Source: Puteibacter caeruleilacunae (GTDB taxonomy: Bacteria > Bacteroidota > Bacteroidia > Bacteroidales > Prolixibacteraceae). From it: a stretch of DNA of 64,000 nucleotides. Position numbers and translations under genes: made by a program. Under the pieces are notes generated by a model. The model saw only the letters and a list, made by a program, of their open reading frames with translations. It was not told where the DNA came from and did not search any database. Positions within the stretch are counted from its first letter, which is position 1. Each line of letters begins with the position of its first letter. Location of the stretch: positions 372,001-436,000 of the forward strand of contig SJCO01000004.1 of assembly GCA_005217565.1 (NCBI GenBank), in the 5' to 3' direction. Shown piece after piece: positions 43,048-50,555 of this stretch.

Positions 43048-46000
43048 TTATTCAGCCAATAAGTTGATGAGTAATTTTGCTGCTATCGGATCTACTGTTG
43101 CAACATTTAATTCCATTTCAGAGGCAATAATCGATCCATTCTTTTCCTTGATTTTAACCAATGGAGTTCCACTCATTTCAATCAACTGTTCCTTAGGATT
43201 ACCCAGATAAACATGTGGACGTAAATAATTCACAAGCGGCGTCACACCTTCAGAGGTTTTAAAGCGGAATGAGCGTCGACAAGCACGTGGTCTTTCATTG
43301 TCAGGCATCGACCACCAAGCTAGATCCTCAGGCTCCAAATCATCAAATACCGAACTTTCTGGTACCTTCATATGACATACACGTCCTTTACGCTCATATA
43401 ACGATTCAACTTTATCATACAATAGCCATTGCAAATGCTTCCCTGGATGCAGTAACAATACCTTACCTCCATTACCAGCAAACTTGCGTACATCTTCCCA
43501 ACTGTATGGAACCTCATTATCAGTATCAAGGTTAGCAACCACTAAAAGATCTATATCCACAAAACGGATCTGTGTCAAATCTTTCAACTTAATGAAGTCA
43601 ATATTCAATGCCTTAAATACCTCTTCTGTTTCAGATGTAATATCGAACAGACCTATTTTTTTACCTTTTAACTTATCAGCAACATTCAACCATTGCTTAT
43701 TCGCGATGGTCAAATCATATTCATTTTCACTCAACTTTCTTTTGCCTTCAGAAATCGTTAATTTCAACTGACAAACCTGCTTATTAGATGTAAGGTTTTC
43801 TGGAATACTTAGCTGAATTTTATTCATTGCTGAAGCGTAATGGGCAACCGCATCAACCTGGATCTTTCCAGAAGTAAGCTGTTCATTGTCTGCTACCAAT
43901 TCCCATGAAATAACAGGTTTTTTGATTTCATTACCATGAATATCATTATTTACGATATAAGTCTCAATATCGACCTGTTCACCAGCAAAGTAATGACGAC
44001 CATATAATTGAGCAGAAATAAGCACCGGCTCGTAGGCCAATTTAACCTTATCATGAACCGCATATGGCGAAATTTTATCAGCCATAAACACATCCTTATA
44101 CCAGCAATTATTGGCGAACAACAAGATACCTGCAGTGTTAGGAGTCTTCCGGCGAATCACCTCAACCAACTCCTTTGTCATGAATGCATGTCGCTCTAAA
44201 CCATAAGCTGGATCATGATCCTCCCAGGCCCAATCACCTATCCATGCATGAGGCACATAGTGTTTATAAATGTACTTGCGACAGAAATGTCCGTCATCAT
44301 TATTAGGATAACCAGTAGAAACCTCCTGTGCAAAAAACGGACGATCAGGATTAGCTCCTGGAGTCCAGTAGATACGTTTATCCCACTCTCCATTATAAAT
44401 CTGAAAGAAATCGCGATTATACCAATTGAAATAGATGTGACGATCATCGATATCACCATCGTCAATATTATTAGGCTTTAGTACCTCTTCGTAATCCTGA
44501 GCAAGACGATCATATCCTGAATCTGCTGAGATTGGCACATTTGGAATTAATAGGCGTACCTCCTTAATGATGTCAGACAGATACTTCCATTTACGCACTC
44601 TCACCTCACGAGGATCATTATGATAGAACATTGTAAAATACATCTCATTGTTCATTGTCCAGATTAACAACGACGGATGATTACGGTATTTTTTCACGAG
44701 AGCTAGCGTTTCTTCTTTCCAAATATTGATCAACTCTTCAGATGGAATATCACCAATCATTAGCCAAGGCCACGATCCCTCATAACTAACGCCAACGCCT
44801 TGATTATCGGCAGCCTTCATCCACGACACAGTAAACGGAGAACCATGCGTACGTGTAATCATTTGATTCCCCTCATGCATCAGCTCCATAAACCTGTTTG
44901 CCAATGCATCATCGTTAGGAGCGATTCCACAAGGTGGATGATTAGCTCCGCGCAACCAATAAGGATGCCCATTGAGATAGAACTTATTACCTTTTGAAAC
45001 AAACTCACGGAAACCAATCTCAATTTGTTTGGAATCGATAAGCTTATCTTCCTGGTAAACATTAGTGGTAAGCACATACATATTAGGCTCCTCAGGCGAC
45101 CACAATTTTGGTTTTAAGTTATCCAGGTTAATGGTCAATGTTTTGCTATCGGCACCTTTTAAAATTGCTGCAGTACTTTTCTTATTGCGCACCAACGATT
45201 TTCCCGACTCTTTACCTTCGATACTTATCTCGGCATACACTTCAGCGTTATCATCCCCCTGATTCTCAATCGTTATTTCAAAGTCGCCACCATGCATATT
45301 TACATTGGCAAATACATCGGTTAAATGAACAGGATTAACCACGCGCAGTTTTACTGGCTGCCAAATTCCTCCTTCAGTTCCGGCAAACATCCCATGAGGG
45401 AGCGAATTAAGCATATCATTAGTAATGTCGACTGACACAGCACGAGCAACATTTTCTTCAGCATCAGCTACCTTATCAAATTTTCGAACTCGTACATTAA
45501 CAGCAATTAAATTACGTCCCGGTTTTACAGCCCTGGTAATATCGACACTGAAATTACCAAACATTCCGATATGCTCGCCACAGTGAATACCATTTACATA
45601 TACATCAGCAACCTTAGATACAGCATCAAAATCGAGAAACAACTTACGATTTTCCAGCTTATTAGGTAACTCAATCCAATGGCGATACCATCCACCAGTA
45701 GTTTGCTCATAGTCGAACGTGTATGAACCACAGCGCTTCTCCTCTTTCTCCCTGTAATTATCAGAGATACCACTTCCACGGTGAGGCAATCCTGAATCCT
45801 GAAGGTGCAACCAGTTGCGGGCAGGATTCCAAAATGCAGGAACAGGCATAATATGCCATTTCTGATCACTTACCGACAAGGCTTGAGGAGTAGCTTCCTT
45901 CATTCCCTCGTAGTTAGGCAAGAACAACCAGTCGCCAGCCAGATCAATTTCCTGTCGCGGTTGATTATCAAAAGTAACAGCAAGCGGTTTATACGCTTTA

Positions 46001-46761
46001 CGCTGATTACGCCTCATCTTTTCTTTCTGACTAGCAGTTAGAGCAAATGACACCTTTACACTATCGGCCAATAATGTAGCCACCTGATTATTTGCAACAG
46101 GTTGGTATTGCACACTACGATACAAGCTTTTCATCCAACCACCACCAATTACCAGTTTTCCAGGCTCTAAGGGTGTTTTATCGTGCGCGACAATTCGTGG
46201 TTGCTTTTCATCATTCAGATAAACTCTGATATCACCATTTAGATACACAATGCGGAATGTATACCATTGACCTACAGAAGGCTCAAAATCCAAGGATTCC
46301 AATGCCAACAGTTTATCCTTTCCTGTAGTTTCATAGCGACAAAGATATAGGTCGTTGCTATTACCTCCGCGCATACCCAATGCATATCGATTATCTCGAT
46401 CGTGATAACCAAAGCCAGCCCATATCTGAACTTGCTCGACCGATGCATCAGCTTTAGCCTCGAAGCTAAAAGAAAAATTACCTGTAGTCACTTCAGACGA
46501 ATGAATGAATGCATCCTTCAGCAGCACTTCATTATCAGAGTAATCAACAATACCCCTCCCTACACTCGTCCACTCGCTTGCGTTAAAAACAATTCCCCCT
46601 GGAACAACTGATGTTGAAACAGTTGGATTAATAACACTTCTCTCTTCGGGTTGATTTGCCAATAGATCTACTGAAAAACAGATACAGCAAATCATCAACA
46701 ATTGAAGAATTCTAAGGGATCTACTCCCTTTTGATTTCCTTAAATTTGTTAAAGAACTCAT
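43048..46761 (-). CDS. Very large secreted glycoside hydrolase family 2 protein
   Basis: A 1237-residue enzyme with a signal peptide (about residues 1-36). Domains in order: an N-terminal concanavalin-like (LamG-type) module (about 55-230); a GH2 sugar-binding jelly roll with DLAGDWLF and WYRHWIELP; an Ig-like domain; the GH2 TIM barrel with IGFREFVSKGNKFYLNG, the acid/base Glu in WTMNNEMYF and the probable nucleophile Glu in FFAQEVSTGYP; then Ig-like parts and a C-terminal domain (IGLFDITSETEEVFKALN, DIDLLVVANL) resembling a glutamine-amidotransferase-like fold. GH2 includes beta-galactosidase, beta-glucuronidase and mannosidase. The uxuB-like operator at 46789-46804 favours a uronate-containing substrate (inference). 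Not part of the PUL by position. Confidence 0.85.
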   Translation of the reverse strand: MSSLTNLRKSKGSRSLRILQLLMICCICFSVDLLANQPEERSVINPTVSTSVVPGGIVFNASEWTSVGRGIVDYSDNEVLLKDAFIHSSEVTTGNFSFSFEAKADASVEQVQIWAGFGYHDRDNRYALGMRGGNSNDLYLCRYETTGKDKLLALESLDFEPSVGQWYTFRIVYLNGDIRVYLNDEKQPRIVAHDKTPLEPGKLVIGGGWMKSLYRSVQYQPVANNQVATLLADSVKVSFALTASQKEKMRRNQRKAYKPLAVTFDNQPRQEIDLAGDWLFLPNYEGMKEATPQALSVSDQKWHIMPVPAFWNPARNWLHLQDSGLPHRGSGISDNYREKEEKRCGSYTFDYEQTTGGWYRHWIELPNKLENRKLFLDFDAVSKVADVYVNGIHCGEHIGMFGNFSVDITRAVKPGRNLIAVNVRVRKFDKVADAEENVARAVSVDITNDMLNSLPHGMFAGTEGGIWQPVKLRVVNPVHLTDVFANVNMHGGDFEITIENQGDDNAEVYAEISIEGKESGKSLVRNKKSTAAILKGADSKTLTINLDNLKPKLWSPEEPNMYVLTTNVYQEDKLIDSKQIEIGFREFVSKGNKFYLNGHPYWLRGANHPPCGIAPNDDALANRFMELMHEGNQMITRTHGSPFTVSWMKAADNQGVGVSYEGSWPWLMIGDIPSEELINIWKEETLALVKKYRNHPSLLIWTMNNEMYFTMFYHNDPREVRVRKWKYLSDIIKEVRLLIPNVPISADSGYDRLAQDYEEVLKPNNIDDGDIDDRHIYFNWYNRDFFQIYNGEWDKRIYWTPGANPDRPFFAQEVSTGYPNNDDGHFCRKYIYKHYVPHAWIGDWAWEDHDPAYGLERHAFMTKELVEVIRRKTPNTAGILLFANNCWYKDVFMADKISPYAVHDKVKLAYEPVLISAQLYGRHYFAGEQVDIETYIVNNDIHGNEIKKPVISWELVADNEQLTSGKIQVDAVAHYASAMNKIQLSIPENLTSNKQVCQLKLTISEGKRKLSENEYDLTIANKQWLNVADKLKGKKIGLFDITSETEEVFKALNIDFIKLKDLTQIRFVDIDLLVVANLDTDNEVPYSWEDVRKFAGNGGKVLLLHPGKHLQWLLYDKVESLYERKGRVCHMKVPESSVFDDLEPEDLAWWSMPDNERPRACRRSFRFKTSEGVTPLVNYLRPHVYLGNPKEQLIEMSGTPLVKIKEKNGSIIASEMELNVATVDPIAAKLLINLLAE

Positions 46762-46788
46762 TTGATGTTTTTTGGTTAATAAATATGG

Positions 46789-46804
46789 TCGTGTTCGCGC
46801 ACGA
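46789..46804. promoter_or_regulatory. Palindromic operator candidate upstream of the GH2 gene
   Basis: TCGTGTTCGCGCACGA, 28 bp before the GH2 start codon. It shares CGTGTTCGCxCACG with the palindrome in front of uxuB (16750-16767). It has the central CG of LacI-type operators. A possible minus-strand -7 box TACCTTCG (46802-46809, one mismatch) overlaps it, so binding would block transcription. Confidence 0.55.
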
Positions 46805-47070
46805 AGGTACTATTTTTTGTCAGAACTTTATTCTGAAACTATATTACGAGAATTATCCGAGAGGGTTCACATTTTTATTCTCTATGTCCTTAATATCCTC
46901 CAGCCGAACGGGCTTCTCATTTTTGGCTCTTAAGAAACAACACTGTTTCTTTTTGATATAGCATTTGCTAAAATGCGGGGACTTGACCCAAAAACGAGAC
47001 AAAAAGGTCAAGGCTGCCTGAATCTTCTGACGCTAACAGGTTGAAAGGAGTCTCATTAAAACGTGAAACA

Positions 47071-47095
47071 GTGAGGCGTCAACCGAACTGAAACC
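47071..47095 (+). repeat. Inverted repeat, left copy
   Basis: The 25 bases starting GTGAGGCGTCAACCGAACTG are the reverse complement, with two mismatches, of 50401-50425. Similarity extends weakly for about 50 bp. Together the copies flank the ccs gene. Confidence 0.75.
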
Positions 47096-47306
47096 TTAAA
47101 CTTTGAACCTAACTTCTTGTTTTTCGTTTTTAACACAGCGATAACTTTTTAAATGATACAGAAGTTTTACCTTTAGATGTTTTTTAATCTGGGTAAAATA
47201 ATCCATTTTTAAAGTCATTCCGAGTGATTTGAAATAACAATAACGGTTTGTAATCAAATGTTTCACCAACGAAACATTTAGGGTACAAAACGAAGAAAAA
47301 ATAGAT

Positions 47307-50300
47307 ATGAAGAAAATAGTCAACTTTTTAATCTCTCCCTGGTTGATGGGGATGCTCTTTGTCATTTTGTCGGTAGCCATGGCTGCAGCCACATTTATTG
47401 AACATTCAAATGGCACCCCTATAGCGCGTGAAGTAGTGTACAATGCACATTGGTTCGAATTTTTGTTCCTTCTTTTGTGTATCAACATCATTGGTAGAAT
47501 TATTCAGCAAAAGTTATATCGCTTAGCCAAGCTTCCAATTTTTCTATTTCACTTTGCCTTTATATTAATGGTATTAGGGGCTGGTATTACCCGATATTTC
47601 GGATTTGAAGGCACCATGCACATTAGAGAAGGAGAAGCATCGGATTATTGTTTGAGTACTGAAAAATATCTCAACTTTAATATAATATCTGCTACAGGAG
47701 ATACCCTAATCAATAAATACTCATCATTCAATTATAACAAACGAGATATTGATGAGTACAGTGAGTCGGAAGAGACAAAAGCAGGAAAATTTACACTCGA
47801 CTTTGTACGTGTTCACTGGAATGCAACAGAACAAATTGCCGATGTTGCTACTGGAAATCCAATAATCGAATTGATTTTATTAGATGGCATGCGCGGTCAC
47901 TCCAGACTATTTATTGAAGGGGATCGCCCATTTTTTCTTCAAGGCAGAACATTTGCCATTAATAATCCACTAACTGACATTCAGTTTAAAGTAGAGCAAG
48001 ATGGATTTTATATTTCATCATTAGATGAGCTTTCAGTCTTCAGTATGCGTTCGCGTGAAGCATCGTTACTCTCTCCGGGTGAAGAAGTAAAAGTTGAACC
48101 TACCTTTCTATATGACCTCGGAGGATTAAGATTCATGGTGCGACGTACCGCTGCTGCAGGGATGATTCGTCCAATGATGGTAAATCCTCATGAACAAGAA
48201 ACCGGAGTTAATGCATTGGAATTTCAACTAACACATGCGGGACAAAAATATCCTGTATACATCTGGGATAATCATCAAAGTGAGCTTCCTGTTCAACAAG
48301 TTGAAATCGGAGAGAATCTTGCTACAGTAAGTTGGAATCCAAAAGAGATAAGATTCCCATTTGATATCCAATTGAATGATTTTATTCTTGAACGTTATCC
48401 AGGATCAAACAGTCCATCATCTTATAAAAGTGATGTTACCCTACTTGATGAGAAAAACAATGTAAATAAAACCTATCTCATTTATATGAACAATATTCTG
48501 AAATATCAAGGCTATCGTTTTTACCAATCCTCGTATGATCAGGACGAGTTAGGTACTGTTTTGTCGGTGAATCGTGATCCATGGGGAATGGGAATTACCT
48601 ATGCAGGATATTTCCTAATGATTATATGTATTATTCTATCAATCTTCGCAAAGAAGTCGTTGTTAAGAACAGCCACCGCGAATATGTGGAGGAAATCTTC
48701 GAAGATAATTATCCTTGCATTGATTCTTGGAGCAACTGCAACAGCAGCAAGTGCGGCAGAACCAATGAAAGTTCCAACCAAACAAGCAAATGATTTCGGT
48801 CGCCTGTTAATTCAAGACCAACGTGGTAGAACCAAACCGCTATATTCTGCAAGTCACGATGTGCTTAGAAAGATTGCAAAAAAGCATCGTTTTAATGGAC
48901 ATTCGCCAATGCAAGTAGTGCTAGGATTCTATTTTGATTTTGATCACTGGAAAGATGTTCCATTAATCAAGGTAGGTCATAGTCAGCTTGCAAACATGTT
49001 GGGAATTAACGATGAATATGCTTCATATGCTGATTTACTGAACGATGATGAACAAGGGAATTATAAGTTGGGACAGCAAGTAGAAGATATCTATTCGCGT
49101 CCACCAGCAGATAGAAACAAGTTCGACAAAGAGATCATGAAGGTTAATGAGCGCTTCAACATTCTTTATATGATTGCAAGCGGTTCGTTCTTTAAAGTCT
49201 TTCCTTTAGAAGAGAAAGATAAAGCCTGGGCTGTACAAAAAGAAGCTACATTCTTTGCTCCTACCCAAAAAGACTCGTTATACACCGCCAACATTATGCA
49301 ACTATACCGAGGAGCACTTCTTGAGGGAGAACAATCAGGAAATTATAAAAAAGCGGATGAATATTTAGCTTCATTAATCAAATATCAGCAAACGAAAGCA
49401 CATTATGAGCTTCCTTCAAAGACTAAAATCAATGCTGAGATATTCTACTTAAAATCAGGATTATTTGAAAAGCTATTTCCATACTACAGTCTTATGGGAT
49501 TCATTCTATTAATACTATTATTATCAGAAATTATCTCAGGGAAAGTATTGTCTCGCAAGCTAAAAGGAGGAGTAAAAGCTCTGTTGGCTATAGGTTTTGT
49601 TGCTCATACAGTAGGACTAGGATTACGTTGGTACATCTCGGGACATGCTCCGATGAGTAATGGTTATGAAACAATGCTATTTGTATCATGGGTTACAGTG
49701 CTTGCCGGATTCCTATTCAGTAAGCGCGCGGAGTTAACACTTGCGGCAACATCAATATTAGGATCGTTAACCTTAATGGTTGCACACTTAAGCTTTATGG
49801 ATCCGCAGATTACCAACTTGGTACCTGTACTAAAATCGTACTGGTTAACCTTCCATGTTTCGGTGATTACTGGTAGCTATGGATTCCTTGGATTAGGTTC
49901 AATTTTGGGAATTATCATCATGGTATTGCATGTAGCTAAGAATAAAAACAATTTCGATCGCATTGAGTCAACAATAGATGAATTAACAGTCATAAACTTT
50001 AAGGCATTGACCCTTGGACTGTATCTGTTAACCATAGGAACCTTTTTGGGAGCTATATGGGCAAATGAATCATGGGGACGTTACTGGGGATGGGATCCTA
50101 AAGAAACCTGGTCGCTTATTACCATTGCAGTATACAGTTTTGTAGTACACTCAATGAAGATTCCAGGATTCCAAAGTCGCTTTGCATTCAACAGTATGTC
50201 GCTATTTGCTATATCATCGGTATTGATGACCTTCTTTGGTGTGAATTATTTCTTATCAGGATTACATTCATATGCCGGAGGTGAAGCCTCATCGGTACCA

Positions 50301-50390
50301 ATGTATGTTTATGCCGTGTTTGCAGCTCTAGTAGTGCTTACTGGGTTTGCATATAAGAAAAGGGTGAACGGAGAACGGGTAAAAGGTTGA
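47307..50390 (+). CDS. ccsBA: Fused ResB/CcsA cytochrome c assembly protein (System II)
   Basis: A 1027-residue protein that joins both System II components. The N-terminal ResB/CcsB part has helices at about 8-28, 49-66, 78-100 and 432-452, with a large periplasmic domain between. The C-terminal CcsA part (from about residue 725) has eight helices, the haem-handling motif WGRYWGWDPKETWSL and the conserved His in GFVAHTVGLGLRW and TFHVSVI. It exports haem and attaches it to CxxCH motifs of cytochromes c. The middle region (about 460-720) contains TRTK-type sequence PMKVPTKQANDFGRLLIQDQRGRTKPL, the CcsA-associated periplasmic domain of Bacteroidota. It is monocistronic and flanked by repeats. 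Confidence 0.93.
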   Translation: MKKIVNFLISPWLMGMLFVILSVAMAAATFIEHSNGTPIAREVVYNAHWFEFLFLLLCINIIGRIIQQKLYRLAKLPIFLFHFAFILMVLGAGITRYFGFEGTMHIREGEASDYCLSTEKYLNFNIISATGDTLINKYSSFNYNKRDIDEYSESEETKAGKFTLDFVRVHWNATEQIADVATGNPIIELILLDGMRGHSRLFIEGDRPFFLQGRTFAINNPLTDIQFKVEQDGFYISSLDELSVFSMRSREASLLSPGEEVKVEPTFLYDLGGLRFMVRRTAAAGMIRPMMVNPHEQETGVNALEFQLTHAGQKYPVYIWDNHQSELPVQQVEIGENLATVSWNPKEIRFPFDIQLNDFILERYPGSNSPSSYKSDVTLLDEKNNVNKTYLIYMNNILKYQGYRFYQSSYDQDELGTVLSVNRDPWGMGITYAGYFLMIICIILSIFAKKSLLRTATANMWRKSSKIIILALILGATATAASAAEPMKVPTKQANDFGRLLIQDQRGRTKPLYSASHDVLRKIAKKHRFNGHSPMQVVLGFYFDFDHWKDVPLIKVGHSQLANMLGINDEYASYADLLNDDEQGNYKLGQQVEDIYSRPPADRNKFDKEIMKVNERFNILYMIASGSFFKVFPLEEKDKAWAVQKEATFFAPTQKDSLYTANIMQLYRGALLEGEQSGNYKKADEYLASLIKYQQTKAHYELPSKTKINAEIFYLKSGLFEKLFPYYSLMGFILLILLLSEIISGKVLSRKLKGGVKALLAIGFVAHTVGLGLRWYISGHAPMSNGYETMLFVSWVTVLAGFLFSKRAELTLAATSILGSLTLMVAHLSFMDPQITNLVPVLKSYWLTFHVSVITGSYGFLGLGSILGIIIMVLHVAKNKNNFDRIESTIDELTVINFKALTLGLYLLTIGTFLGAIWANESWGRYWGWDPKETWSLITIAVYSFVVHSMKIPGFQSRFAFNSMSLFAISSVLMTFFGVNYFLSGLHSYAGGEASSVPMYVYAVFAALVVLTGFAYKKRVNGERVKG

Positions 50391-50400
50391 AAAGTTGAAC

Positions 50401-50425
50401 GGTTTCAGTTCGGCTAACGCCTCAC
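50401..50425 (+). repeat. Inverted repeat, right copy
   Basis: GGTTTCAGTTCGGCTAACGC plus CTCAC is the inverted partner of 47071-47095 (two mismatches in 25). It begins 10 bp after the ccs stop codon and is preceded by GGTTGAAAAGTTGAACGG, a member of the 8-bp repeat family. Confidence 0.75.
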
Positions 50426-50461
50426 GGTTCCAGGTTCCATGCGGCGTTGGGAACACCTTTG

Positions 50462-50524
50462 AGCGTCCGAAGGAGCTGACAAAGTGTACTAAACGAATAC
50501 ACTCTGTCAGCTCCTTCGGACGCT
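50462..50524. repeat. Perfect 20-bp inverted repeat (long hairpin)
   Basis: Arms 50462-50481 and 50505-50524 are perfectly complementary (AGCGTCCGAAGGAGCTGACA). After one mismatch a further 6-bp stem (AGTGTA/TACACT) closes on a 9-base loop. There is no T-run. It lies between the convergent ccs and GH29-fusion genes and may act as a shared 3'-end structure or be a REP-like element. Confidence 0.85.
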
Positions 50525-50555
50525 GACAGGTGTAATCAGAGAGTTACTCTCTACT

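Larger units (their letters stand above)
46762..47306. other. Intergenic region between divergent GH2 and ccs genes
   Basis: Besides the operator at 46789-46804 it contains repeat-derived sequence at about 47020-47110 (GACGCTAACAGG, GGTTGAAAGG, and GTGAGGCGTCAACCGAACTG), with an inverted copy at 50401-50425. A minus-strand frame 47096-47491 runs antisense into the ccs gene and is not credible. Confidence 0.5.

Noticed and set aside
47096-47491. A 131-residue minus-strand frame overlapping the start of ccsBA.
   Set aside because: It is antisense to a strongly supported gene and has no domain.
47071-50425. Inverted repeats around ccsBA considered as insertion sequence ends.
   Set aside because: The enclosed gene is a housekeeping-type assembly protein without any transposase, and target-site duplications are not visible.
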